DNA from: Shimia sp040370365
Lineage (GTDB): Bacteria > Pseudomonadota > Alphaproteobacteria > Rhodobacterales > Rhodobacteraceae
Direction of reading: 5' to 3'
Length of the DNA: 64,000 nucleotides
Assembly: GCF_040370365.1 (NCBI RefSeq)
Contig: NZ_BAABWQ010000004.1
Coordinates: forward strand, 682,001 to 746,000
Within the stretch, counting starts at the first letter, position 1; each line of letters starts with the position of its first letter. This document shows positions 8,513-17,676 of this stretch, piece after piece. Made by a program: the position numbers and the translations under genes. Under the pieces are notes generated by a model. That model was not told the DNA's origin. It did not search any database and saw only the letters and a program-made list of their open reading frames with translations.

Positions 8513-10795
8513 TCAGTCCATACGCACCCCAACTGTGACGTTGCCTTCCAACGCTGTCTCCCAATGCAAGTCAACTTCGTCGCCGTTGCTGCCTTGCTCG
8601 AGCCCGACATAAGGCGTCGCATAGATCGTCTGCCCGCTGCTGTTGCGCAACCTTGAGGTCGCCACAACAGACTGAACCCGACGGCACCGACCACCAAACG
8701 GCAAATGCCCTTCACTCTTCACAGACCACGTGCTGGCAGCGGAGTTTTGATCATGATCGATAAACAGAGGATTGTAGGTCGGTGTGACCACGCTGTGATA
8801 GGTATTTCCGTCAAAGGTCACATGTTTGCCTTTGCTCATGTCCAGATCGGCAAAACTTGTGTCCACACGGTCCACACGATCAATATTGCCGCTTATGGAA
8901 CGGAACTTATTGCCCGTCACATTTAGCCCCGTGATCGAATGGCCCGTGCCATGTGGTTTGATGACAATATAGGAGAACCACGGCGCAACATCGCCAGATA
9001 AGAACACATTGTCGGTGATCGACAAGGCGCCAAAAGAAAATCCACCGGCAAAGTCCGGCTGCGGGTCATACTCGTTGCTCCACTCGATGCTGGCATTGTC
9101 GATATAGTTGCCATCGATTGTGGCGGAGCAATAGCCATTGATCAGCAAGACTCCAGCTGTGCGCACCCCAGCATCCTCGCCATCACCTTGGAAAAAATGA
9201 TTGCCGGTGATCATGCAGTTTGACCCGCCGACCACGGCAAAATGCCGGAACTGGCTGGCGCGGTTGTTGCGAATTTTCACATCGTTGGCATTGCAATTGA
9301 TCGCAATGCTCTGACGATCCTGCGCACGTTCACTGCCCTCATCGGTGAGAAACTGGCAACGGTCCACCAACATGCCCTGACACCCTTCGCCGGGCGAACT
9401 GATCCCATGGTGTTTGGGCCGGTTGATAAAACTGTCACGCAAATGGAAGGCGATCCCCGCACCGGAGAGCAAAATACCATTGGCCCGTGAATTGCAAAGC
9501 AGCTCCACATTGCTCACCGACATTTGGCTGATCTTTGAAAACCCACTGAAATCCAAGACATATTTGTAGCGCGTGAAGGTGAAATTTTGTGTGCCTTCCG
9601 CGTCATAAAACGGCTGTGACAGCATCACCTCTTGTGTGGCTACATTGACGCTGCGCACATAGACCTCGCGCCCCACACCGTTGCCTGTGACCACCGAACC
9701 CACTTGAACGTTGGCGGCATTGACCACATTGCGCAGCAGTCGCCCATCACTGGGTGCATAACTTGCCTGACTGCTCACCACCTCCGGGTCCCAAGCACTG
9801 TCTCCACTCACATAGAGCTGACCATTTTTTATGATGCGGCGCTGCGCATATTGCGTGCGATTTGGCGCGGCCGCCTGCAGATCAATCGGCGCGTCCACAA
9901 CAATGCGTCGCCCGCCCAAATCCAGACTTTCGTGGTCACTGTCGTTCAGCAAGGACTGGAACGCCCGCTTCAACCCCTCGACCTCGTCCCCAAAAGCCTC
10001 TGCATAGGTGGGGAAGTCAAAATTGCGACGTAGGCTGAACACGTGCTCGCGCGCCATATCCACGGTGCCTTCAAAGACAACCGGGCTGTCAAACGTCACA
10101 CTGTCCCCCAAAAAGAATGTGCCTTCGGACACCAAAATCTCACGCCCGGCAGCCGCAGCATCTGCCGCTTCAAACGCGGCGCTATCATCCGTGACGCCAT
10201 CGCCAACCGCGCCATAGTCTCTGACATCCACAAGGCTTAGCATATCTCGGTGAAACACCTGTGTGATGTCTTCAATGACGATGTCATCAATGCGCACCAC
10301 ACCACCAACACTGCCGGTCAGGTCCAACCCAAAATGACCGTAGGCCGGGGCCGCCCCCCACACCATATCCACGCCACCGCGCACACCAGCGCCCACAATG
10401 GCGCTGACCTCAACGACATCCCCATACGCCTCAATCACAGCGGTGGGACCAACCTCAACCAGACCGCCGACATGGGTCCTGCTGTCGTTGCCCGCCCACC
10501 CTGCAATTCGTGCACTCGGTAAATTCCCACTGATCGCTTTTATACGTGCTGTGATGCGCAGATAGCAGCCAGGCAACAAAGGGGTCTCCCCCATATAGCG
10601 CAGCTGCTGTGTCGGCTCGGATTTCATCAGTTCCAGACAACCGCCAAAATCCTGATCCGCTGGCACAAAAGCAGCGTTTACAGCCCCATCATAAGTGTCG
10701 GACCCCGGCGTGCCATCGCCGCTTGACCAAACATCCAGCCCTTGTGAAAACTGTGGCGGCATCAACAGGATGCCTTCGGTAATTGCCTTATTCAT
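8513..10795 (-). CDS. right-handed parallel beta-helix protein (pectate-lyase-3 / tail-spike-like)
   Basis: A 760-residue protein. Residues about 190-250 have the glycosyl-hydrolase-28-related/pectate-lyase-3 signature VDVRDYGAVGDGVTDDSAAFEAA, followed by a long region of short asparagine- and glycine-rich turns (INCNANDVKIRNNRA, VGGSNCMITGNHFF, LSITDNVFLSG, LNVTGNKF) typical of beta-helix coils. The first 180 residues look like a carbohydrate-binding-type beta-sandwich (PGCYLRITARIKAISGNLPSARIAGWAG), and the last 60 form a separate beta-rich cap. No signal peptide is visible. Enzymatic activity is unproven; it could be a polysaccharide lyase/hydrolase, a surface protein or a phage-derived spike. 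It is isolated, with no phage genes nearby. Confidence 0.8.
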   Translation of the reverse strand: MNKAITEGILLMPPQFSQGLDVWSSGDGTPGSDTYDGAVNAAFVPADQDFGGCLELMKSEPTQQLRYMGETPLLPGCYLRITARIKAISGNLPSARIAGWAGNDSRTHVGGLVEVGPTAVIEAYGDVVEVSAIVGAGVRGGVDMVWGAAPAYGHFGLDLTGSVGGVVRIDDIVIEDITQVFHRDMLSLVDVRDYGAVGDGVTDDSAAFEAADAAAAGREILVSEGTFFLGDSVTFDSPVVFEGTVDMAREHVFSLRRNFDFPTYAEAFGDEVEGLKRAFQSLLNDSDHESLDLGGRRIVVDAPIDLQAAAPNRTQYAQRRIIKNGQLYVSGDSAWDPEVVSSQASYAPSDGRLLRNVVNAANVQVGSVVTGNGVGREVYVRSVNVATQEVMLSQPFYDAEGTQNFTFTRYKYVLDFSGFSKISQMSVSNVELLCNSRANGILLSGAGIAFHLRDSFINRPKHHGISSPGEGCQGMLVDRCQFLTDEGSERAQDRQSIAINCNANDVKIRNNRASQFRHFAVVGGSNCMITGNHFFQGDGEDAGVRTAGVLLINGYCSATIDGNYIDNASIEWSNEYDPQPDFAGGFSFGALSITDNVFLSGDVAPWFSYIVIKPHGTGHSITGLNVTGNKFRSISGNIDRVDRVDTSFADLDMSKGKHVTFDGNTYHSVVTPTYNPLFIDHDQNSAASTWSVKSEGHLPFGGRCRRVQSVVATSRLRNSSGQTIYATPYVGLEQGSNGDEVDLHWETALEGNVTVGVRMD

Positions 10796-10984
10796 CTCAA
10801 TCCTTTCCGCCAGTCACAGGCCATGCTGCGCCGTCGCTCCCAAACCCCGCGCGCTACGCTCGGGACTGAGAGGGATTGAAAACCACAAGTGTTAAGTCAC
10901 ACTAAGACTGTCGTGCGCACCCCGCTGCACACGCGACAAGGCGTTACATACGCTAGTTTTTTTAAGAATTTAGCGTTGCACGCC

Positions 10985-11404
10985 TTAGGCGCCAACCTCT
11001 TCAGCAGGCACCAAATACACCGCTGAAATGCGCCAATCGTCCCCGTCATTTACCATACGATACGCCAACATGTGGACCACGCCCTGCGCATCCCGCATCA
11101 GAACCCTTTGCCACAAGGCGTCTCCATCAGCACGAAGTGCACCAAAGCGCACCTCTGCGGGGCTCTGCACCATCGGATAGCCGCGTTTGACCATCACACC
11201 AAAGTTCTCAGCCGTGCCAAACATCTGCTGGATGTTATCCGCCGCGTAGCGGAAGGCTTGATCAACATCATCCCCACGAAACGCTTCTATTTGCGCAGAA
11301 ATTACCGACTGTATTCCTTTGGACGCATCCTCTTGTTGGGCGGCCACCATACCGCCCGCCACCAGCGCCAAAACCAACAAAAGTGCCCGCCAAAGATGTC
11401 TCAT
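10985..11404 (-). CDS. DUF4864 domain-containing exported protein
   Basis: A 139-residue protein beginning MRHLWRALLLVLALVAGGMVAAQQ, a clear signal peptide with cleavage near AAQ. The rest (IQSVISAQIEAFRGDDVDQAFRYAAD, RMVNDGDDWRISAVYLVP) has the cystatin/NTF2-like layout of DUF4864, a family of unknown function common in alphaproteobacteria. The start is set by GGAGG seven bases upstream of the ATG at 11404; an in-frame upstream extension would put the signal peptide inside the protein. It is downstream of lysS on the same strand with a 159-base gap. Confidence 0.85.
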   Translation of the reverse strand: MRHLWRALLLVLALVAGGMVAAQQEDASKGIQSVISAQIEAFRGDDVDQAFRYAADNIQQMFGTAENFGVMVKRGYPMVQSPAEVRFGALRADGDALWQRVLMRDAQGVVHMLAYRMVNDGDDWRISAVYLVPAEEVGA

Positions 11405-11563
11405 TTCAGATCCTCCGATATCAGCACTACGCACCGCACCGGTGTTCAGATCACATGCCTACCGTCCACAAACGGCGAAGGCCCCGCCAAAGCGGGGCCC
11501 TGCAAAACATGTCCGCACCCTCAGGCGCAGCCCACAATTCCCTCTGCGGATCAGAGCGGTGCG

Positions 11564-13213
11564 TTACGCAGCCGCCAGCTCTCCGGCCAATGCGCTGTGA
11601 ATCAGCGCCACAGTTTCTTCAACGCCATAGAGCGCTATGAACCCACCAAACCGTGGCCCCTGTGAGGCCCCAAGCAGCACTTCATAGATCGCCTTAAACC
11701 AATCGCGAAGGGGTTCAAACTCATGGGTTTTGCCAATGGCGAACACAATGGACTGCAGGAACTCTTCATCTGTAAAATCGGGCTCTGGCAGTGGATCATC
11801 GTTGCCAACAAGCGCATTTTTGGCGGCAATCACTGCCAGTGCCGTTTCCGATGACCGCAATGCTCCTGCCAAATCCTCAAGCGCGCGGCGCTCTTGATCT
11901 GTTGGCGCACGGTATACTTTTGCCGGCTTCACAAAATCGTTGAAATACCGCACCGCATGACCAGCAGCCGCATCCATGCCCGGATGGCTTTCTGGTGAGG
12001 CATCCGGCGCATATTTGTTGATGAACCCCCACATGGTCTCTTTGTCCTCAGCGCTGGACACGCTCGCCACATTCAGCAGCATCGAGAACGGCACTACCAT
12101 GTCAGACGTCGGCACGTCCCCGCCATGGATATGCCAAACCGGGTTGTTCAATTGAGCCTTGATGTCTTGCCCATGGTAGGCACGCAACTGCTGATGATAC
12201 TCATCCACCGCTTTGGGGATCACATCAAAGTGCATCCGTTTCGCCGTCTTTGGCTTCTGATACATAAAGTAGGCAAGGCTCTCCGTGGAGGCATAGGTCA
12301 GCCACTGATCAATCGACACTCCGTTGCCAGAAGATTTGGAAATCTTCTGACCATTTTCATCCAAGAACAGCTCATAGGAGAAGTGGTTGGGTGCACGACC
12401 GCCAAGCACACGACAAATCGCGTCATAGATCTTTTCATTTGTGGCGTGTTCTTTGCCATACATTTCAAAGTCCACGCCCAGTGCTGCCCAGCGCGCACCG
12501 AAATCCGGCTTCCACTGCAGCTTCACGTTGCCGCCGGTAACAGGCACAGTCCATTCTTTGCCGGTTTCATCGTCAAAGGTCACCGTATAGGTTTCTGCAC
12601 AGACCTTTTTCATCGGCACATACATCACCCGGCCGCTTTCCGGATGCAGCGGCAAGAAAATGGAGTAGGTCGCCGCGCGCTCTTCACGCAGCGATTTCAA
12701 CATGATCGCCATAACTTCATCATAACGGTCAACAGCGCGCTTCAGGATCTCGTCAAACTGGCCAGTCTCATAAAACTCTTTGGCGGAGTAGAACTCATAC
12801 TCAAACCCGAAGGTGTCTAGGAAACGCCGCAACATCGCATTGTTGTGTTCCCCAAAACTGTCGTGTGTGCCAAACGGATCAGGCACCGACGTCAACGGGC
12901 GCTGCAGGTGCTGCTCCAAAACCTCAGGATTGGGCACATTGGAGGGCACTTTGCGCAAACCATCCAAATCGTCCGAGAAACAGATTAGCTTGGTCGGAAT
13001 ATCGCTGATCGCCTCAAAGGCGGTTTTGATCATTGTGGTGCGGGCCACTTCGCCAAAGGTACCGATGTGTGGCAGACCAGAGGGGCCATAGCCTGTCTCA
13101 AACAGCACATATCCCTTCTCCGGAGCCTGTTTCTCATACCGTTTGAGCAAACGGCGCGCTTCTTCAAAGGGCCATGCTTTGGATACGAGGGCTGCGTCGC
13201 GCAGGTCAGACAT
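11564..13213 (-). CDS. lysS: lysine--tRNA ligase, class I
   Basis: A 549-residue class I (Rossmann-fold) lysyl-tRNA synthetase, the archaeal-type enzyme that many alphaproteobacteria use instead of the class II form. The HIGH-type motif is PSGLPHIGTFGE near residue 35 and the KMSKS-type motif is KISKSSGNG near residue 290; the C-terminal helical anticodon-binding part is complete. The start ATG at 13213 (MSDLRDAALVSKAWPFEEA) has GGAG eight bases upstream and is preferred to a longer in-frame extension. Charges tRNA-Lys with lysine in the cytoplasm. Confidence 0.96.
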   Translation of the reverse strand: MSDLRDAALVSKAWPFEEARRLLKRYEKQAPEKGYVLFETGYGPSGLPHIGTFGEVARTTMIKTAFEAISDIPTKLICFSDDLDGLRKVPSNVPNPEVLEQHLQRPLTSVPDPFGTHDSFGEHNNAMLRRFLDTFGFEYEFYSAKEFYETGQFDEILKRAVDRYDEVMAIMLKSLREERAATYSIFLPLHPESGRVMYVPMKKVCAETYTVTFDDETGKEWTVPVTGGNVKLQWKPDFGARWAALGVDFEMYGKEHATNEKIYDAICRVLGGRAPNHFSYELFLDENGQKISKSSGNGVSIDQWLTYASTESLAYFMYQKPKTAKRMHFDVIPKAVDEYHQQLRAYHGQDIKAQLNNPVWHIHGGDVPTSDMVVPFSMLLNVASVSSAEDKETMWGFINKYAPDASPESHPGMDAAAGHAVRYFNDFVKPAKVYRAPTDQERRALEDLAGALRSSETALAVIAAKNALVGNDDPLPEPDFTDEEFLQSIVFAIGKTHEFEPLRDWFKAIYEVLLGASQGPRFGGFIALYGVEETVALIHSALAGELAAA

Positions 13214-13358
13214 TGTCCATCTCCGGGTTGGGGATCGGGTTTCAGAAAAATAGGCGGCCACACGCCACTTTACGGGGCCAACCCGCCGCTACCTATTGCT
13301 CCTTTCCCCATCAGTCAATATTCTGCGCCGCAACAAGGTTATTTCAAAGGATGTCCCC

Positions 13359-13781
13359 GTGCAGGATCAAACCCCACACACTCTTACACCACAGGATTGC
13401 CTCGTGGCTGTGATGGTCGCCGTGTCCGCCTCCGATGAGAACATCCGCACCGCCGAACTGGTGAAAATTCAAGTTGCCGTGAACAACCTGCCGGTCTTTG
13501 CCGAATATGACATCGACCGACTGCAGTTTGTCAGCCGAACTGTCTTTGATCTGTTTGAACAAGAAGATGGGCTTTCCGCCCTGTTTGGTCTTGTGCGCCA
13601 CGATCTTCCAGAACGGCTGTACGAAACCGCCTATGCGCTCGCATGTGATGTGGCCGCCGCCGATGGCAGCCTTGCAGAGCCAGAATTGCGCATACTCGAA
13701 GAGATCCGCTACGAGCTCAACATCGACCGCCTGCACGCAGCCGGCATCGAACGCGGCGCCCGCGCCCGCCACGTTGTCTAG
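13359..13781 (+). CDS. TerB-like tellurite resistance family protein
   Basis: A 140-residue, all-helical acidic protein (LVAVMVAVSASDENIRTAELVKIQ, YALACDVAAADGSLAEPELRILEEIRYEL) with the two Asp/Glu-rich helix-loop repeats (SDENIRTAE and ADGSLAEPE) of TerB/DjlA-type domains, which can bind metal. The start is taken as GTG at 13359, preceded by AAAGGA; an in-frame ATG at 13296 would add a basic, unrelated-looking extension. It is divergent from lysS and converges with the large membrane-protein gene. Other ter genes are absent, so a role in tellurite resistance should not be assumed. Confidence 0.8.
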   Translation: MQDQTPHTLTPQDCLVAVMVAVSASDENIRTAELVKIQVAVNNLPVFAEYDIDRLQFVSRTVFDLFEQEDGLSALFGLVRHDLPERLYETAYALACDVAAADGSLAEPELRILEEIRYELNIDRLHAAGIERGARARHVV

Positions 13782-13819
13782 CGCGAGCCGCCCCTTAAAA
13801 AACCTTCGCTGAACTTTAT

Positions 13820-13848
13820 GCCAGGTGCCGCTCCGGCATCTGGCTTAT
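13820..13848 (+). terminator. terminator of the TerB-like gene
   Basis: A 10-base stem (GCCAGGTGCC / GGCATCTGGC, one G-T pair) with loop GCTCC is followed by TTATT. It overlaps the stop codon of the convergent membrane-protein gene at 13845. Confidence 0.55.
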
Positions 13849-15626
13849 TCGCCGTTGTCCGGCGTTTCTTTCACTGCGCCGCGCGCACGCGCCCATATTG
13901 TCTTACTAAAGACGGCGCCCGCAAAGGCTGCGGAGAAAACGATATATGGGTTGGGGTCCCCGACGCTCTCAGTGGCAACCACGGCAAGGCCACCATAGCT
14001 TGCCAGATACACCACCAGCGCTGCGCCAAATCCGGTGAAAACCACCACCCCCATATCCGCCACACCGGTGTCTTTGATATGCTGCGCCACCGCATCTGAA
14101 TTGGGCTCATCCAATTGCAACCGAACAAACAACGACAACAATGCGCCCAGCAGCCCAAAGCCCAACAACCCGGTGATCAAAGCCACCTGCAGTTCCTCTG
14201 CCCCCAGCAACCAACCTATCGATTTGCCCACAGTGCCAAGAGATGCACCGTATCGCTCACGCTGTGGCGGAACTTGCGTGTAAGTATAGGCAGAGCAAGA
14301 CTGCTCCGTCGCCGCCGCCGCATCATCAAATCGGTCAAACGCGAAAAGCACCTGCCGGTCGCCATCCAAGCTATTGGGCGTCTGCGGAACCGTCTCAAGC
14401 GCATGTTTGACAAGGGCGTGACGCCCGCGCAAATTTTCCACATCTGCTTCGCACTGCCTCAACGCATTGTCCAACTGGGACGCTTCGCGCTGAAACCACT
14501 GCACCAAATTGGCAAAATGCACGGCCGCCTCTTTCCTGCCCAGACTGATATCCAATTCCTTTTGGTACTCTGTCACCGCCGCAACAATGTTGTTTTCCTT
14601 TTGCAAAACCACTTTGACTGACAGTGGCTGCACGTCACTCCTCAGTTTGGTTAGTTTACGATCCGTTTCTGCCGCACGGGTTTCATACTCGTACTGGAAC
14701 GGCGCAATACTGTTTTTCTCAGGCAGCGACGCAATCACAGCGACCAACGACTGCACCGGGGTCTCAGGTTGGTTGGGCCCCTCCACCTTGGGCACCAAGG
14801 CCCGCAGGTCCGCCTCCAGCTCAGAAGCCTCTGGTATCTCACCATCCCCACTGGCTGCCGTTAGCAGCGGGACCGCCAAAATCGAGGCCAAAGCCAAGTA
14901 CACGGAGAAAAGCGCAATCGCCAAATATCCGAGCCAAAAATAGCCCACTTCCTGAAAATCTTTGGAAATCTTGTAAAACACCCACGACAGCAGCACAAAG
15001 AGCGACAACGCCACCAGAAACGACACCAGCATCGTCCCCGAGTACTCCAACTCTCCAACCAGCTGTGTTCCAGTTGACCCCAAAATTGACGATGCCCGTG
15101 AAATCCCGTCAATGAAACATGACGGTGCGTTCAACCGTTCGCCGATGTAATTTTCAGTGATCGACAAACAGCGTAGCTGGGACACCAAATCGTATTGGTA
15201 ATACTCTCGAAGGGCCACAACTGTCGCCCGCAAAGCATTGACAAAAAGCGCAAACATATCGCGCACCACAAAAGAAAACAAAAAAGCAGATATGGCCGCG
15301 GCAAGCACAACCCGCAAACTGACCAAGGTGCCGTCGGTGATTTCTTTGGTAATCTGTATGGCTTTCTGGAACGGAAAAATGATCGCCATAACCAGCAAAA
15401 ATAGAAACGCCAATACCAACGCAAGCACCACCGCAGCCAGCAAGATCACCAAAAATGCGTCCAAGATCATGGCGACATAACCGCCGAGCTCCATCTGGGA
15501 CAAAGAACGATCAAAGTCTTCACCGCCCCACATTGCAGCAACGAAATACCGAACCACCAAAGTCAGAGATAAAAATAGGAGCGTCCAATAGACCTTGGTT
15601 TTGATACTCAAAAGAAATTGCCACAT
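13845..15626 (-). CDS. large polytopic membrane protein of unknown function
   Basis: I do not recognise this 593-residue protein. Hydrophobic segments are visible near residues 12-32, 49-65, 67-85, 105-125, 200-222 and 234-258, then a soluble, partly coiled-coil-like stretch of about 210 residues (about 262-475; YETRAAETDRKLTKLRSDV, WFQREASQLDNALRQCEADVENL), then three more membrane segments near 478-500, 528-555 and 560-580. Such a split membrane/soluble/membrane layout suggests a cytoplasmic or periplasmic sensing or scaffold domain anchored at both ends. It lies 161 bases downstream of a soluble hybrid histidine kinase on the same strand and converges with a TerB-like gene. No catalytic motif is evident. 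Confidence 0.75.
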   Translation of the reverse strand: MWQFLLSIKTKVYWTLLFLSLTLVVRYFVAAMWGGEDFDRSLSQMELGGYVAMILDAFLVILLAAVVLALVLAFLFLLVMAIIFPFQKAIQITKEITDGTLVSLRVVLAAAISAFLFSFVVRDMFALFVNALRATVVALREYYQYDLVSQLRCLSITENYIGERLNAPSCFIDGISRASSILGSTGTQLVGELEYSGTMLVSFLVALSLFVLLSWVFYKISKDFQEVGYFWLGYLAIALFSVYLALASILAVPLLTAASGDGEIPEASELEADLRALVPKVEGPNQPETPVQSLVAVIASLPEKNSIAPFQYEYETRAAETDRKLTKLRSDVQPLSVKVVLQKENNIVAAVTEYQKELDISLGRKEAAVHFANLVQWFQREASQLDNALRQCEADVENLRGRHALVKHALETVPQTPNSLDGDRQVLFAFDRFDDAAAATEQSCSAYTYTQVPPQRERYGASLGTVGKSIGWLLGAEELQVALITGLLGFGLLGALLSLFVRLQLDEPNSDAVAQHIKDTGVADMGVVVFTGFGAALVVYLASYGGLAVVATESVGDPNPYIVFSAAFAGAVFSKTIWARARGAVKETPDNGE

Positions 15627-15787
15627 GGTATAAATACGCCAATGAAAAAATTTTAGATAAACTTTAAAAAGCAGTGGTCAAAAGCATCGCAGGCAGCTGT
15701 GCATGAGTCAACGTGGTTGAATGGGGCGCAAAACACCGCCCAACGTTCAGAACTTCAAAAAAGGTCTGAACAGCGCAACTGCAGAGT

Positions 15788-17398
15788 TTAAGCTCTTAAT
15801 GTGGAAAGCAAATCGTTTTTGCGAAATGGCTTACTGAGAAACTCATCCATTCCAGCGGCCAAACATGCGGCCGCATCAGATGGTTGTGCATTGGCTGTCA
15901 ACGCAATGATCTTGCACACTTTAAGCGATCTTTGCTGTTCAATTTGGCGGATGTAACGAGTGGCATCCAAGCCCCCCATGACCGGCATCGAGAGATCCAT
16001 CAAAATCACATCACAGCCATCTTCGACAAAGGCCTCTATCGCCTGCTGGCCGTTCTGAGCAAACCGCATCTCCGCACCTGTGCGCTCTAGCATTTTGCGG
16101 ACCACCAATTGGTTGGTCATATTGTCCTCAGCCACCAGAATTCTCAAGCCTCGCAACTCAGCTGATTGCGGCACAGGGGCCGCCGGAATTTCTGCGGTTT
16201 GTTTGCGAACACCCGTGCGCGTGGGACCGATGTTCGCAATCGGGAGTTGGTCGGAAGCGTGATCCACACTTTTTTCTGTCGGCTTGAGCGGCAGCGAGAC
16301 CACAAACGTGGCCCCTTCTCCCAACCTGCTGCTCACAGTGATTTCTCCACCCATCCGCTCCACAAGCGCTTTGGTTATGGCCAGCCCAAGCCCGGTCCCA
16401 TCCTGATCGCTATGATTGGGTCTGTCCACTTGCTCAAACGCCGAAAAAATTGCGTCTTGTTTCGTGTGCTCAATCCCAACCCCTGTGTCGGTCACTTGGA
16501 TCTGCAATGGCAATCTGTGATCGTCGTGATCGTAGGTAACACCCACCGTGATCTGTCCGATACTTGTGAATTTCACGGCGTTGCCAATCAAGTTCAACAA
16601 CACTTGGCGCAGCCGGTTTGCGTCGCCAAAAAATCTGGATGGAACACTGTCGGCGTAAGACAGCTCTAAACCAATTTGCTTTGCGTCCGCATGCAATCCA
16701 AGCAACGTACAGATTTCTTTTGCCAGGCCTCGCAGAGAAAATGGCTCGTTATGCAGCGAAATCTTATCAGCTTGGATTTTGGAGAAATCCAACACGTCGT
16801 TGATAATCTCCAACAACGCATTGGCAGAGTTATGGATGGTGTCCGAAAGTACCCTCTGTTGTGGGTCCAGCTTGGTCTCACTCAGAAGTTCGCTCATGCC
16901 AAGAATACCATTCATTGGCGTGCGGATTTCATGACTCATGTTTGCCAAAAAACGTTCTTTAGACTTGCTGGCTTCTTCGGCTTTTTCTATGGCGATCTTG
17001 TTGAACTCAATCGCTTGATCGCGTTCACGCTCCGATGTCACATCTTTGCTTGTGGCCACCAAATGGCTTAGCGTCCCATCCGCGTCAAATACCGGTGCCA
17101 ACGTGGTTGTAATATTGGCCATCCGGTTTTTGAACGGGAGTGTCACGTCATAGGTGATTTCTTCCCGCTTCGCGATGGCCCTCAGATGCTGATCCAGCCC
17201 TCGTTGTCCGTTGGCGCCACCAAATAACTCAAGCGCGGTTTTTCCGATCGCGTCTTTAGGGTCAATGTTGGTGGCACGCACCCATTCCTTGTTTACCATC
17301 AGGTACCGAGGAAGCCCATCTTCGCAGACTTCAAGTACAAAAACAGCAAATTTTACCTCGTTCAAAAACAAGAACTGATTTGGCACAGTTTGCTGCAT
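15788..17398 (-). CDS. soluble hybrid sensor histidine kinase (PAS-HisKA-HATPase-REC)
   Basis: A 536-residue cytoplasmic kinase without membrane segments. Order: PAS-like sensor (about 10-125), short coiled coil, HisKA with the phospho-acceptor in NMSHEIRTPMNG (His156), HATPase_c with N-box NLIGNAVKFT and G-boxes DTGVGI and GTGLGLAITKAL, and a C-terminal receiver (LVAEDNMTNQLVV; phospho-acceptor Asp in DVILMDLSMPVMGG; TANA; KPF). No separate response regulator or Hpt gene is adjacent, so the output partner is unknown. The gene is upstream of the unrecognised 593-residue membrane protein on the same strand, a possible functional partner. Confidence 0.92.
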   Translation of the reverse strand: MQQTVPNQFLFLNEVKFAVFVLEVCEDGLPRYLMVNKEWVRATNIDPKDAIGKTALELFGGANGQRGLDQHLRAIAKREEITYDVTLPFKNRMANITTTLAPVFDADGTLSHLVATSKDVTSERERDQAIEFNKIAIEKAEEASKSKERFLANMSHEIRTPMNGILGMSELLSETKLDPQQRVLSDTIHNSANALLEIINDVLDFSKIQADKISLHNEPFSLRGLAKEICTLLGLHADAKQIGLELSYADSVPSRFFGDANRLRQVLLNLIGNAVKFTSIGQITVGVTYDHDDHRLPLQIQVTDTGVGIEHTKQDAIFSAFEQVDRPNHSDQDGTGLGLAITKALVERMGGEITVSSRLGEGATFVVSLPLKPTEKSVDHASDQLPIANIGPTRTGVRKQTAEIPAAPVPQSAELRGLRILVAEDNMTNQLVVRKMLERTGAEMRFAQNGQQAIEAFVEDGCDVILMDLSMPVMGGLDATRYIRQIEQQRSLKVCKIIALTANAQPSDAAACLAAGMDEFLSKPFRKNDLLSTLRA

Positions 17399-17676
17399 CG
17401 CGCGTTTCTCACTCGGAGTAAGCCGCCGTTTTGGCTGGCCCGAAGTTCTGATGTTAATAAGTCGGTATGGTTAGTAAAGTGTTTCCAAACGCAGCAACCA
17501 CCAATTTGTCGGAGTCCTTGCTCTCAGAAAGAACAGTTTCGGCATCCGCATTTGGGAAGATCGGCCCGTAGTCCGATCGAGATTTAAAATCAAGAAAAAT
17601 CTTACCGACGCCCGACTGATAGGGGCCGATTTACTTCATCTGCGTCGAAAAGACGCTAACGGCAGTCCACATCGCA

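Noticed and set aside
10865..10886. GGATTGAAAAC-type sequence like the end of a CRISPR repeat
   Set aside because: It occurs once, with no spacing or second copy and no cas genes nearby.
8513..11404. Prophage remnant around the beta-helix protein
   Set aside because: Neighbours are ordinary chromosomal genes; no integrase, capsid, portal, tail or lysis gene is visible and no attachment repeats were seen.
13359..13781. Tellurite-resistance operon suggested by the TerB-like gene
   Set aside because: No other ter gene is present; the domain alone does not imply tellurite resistance.
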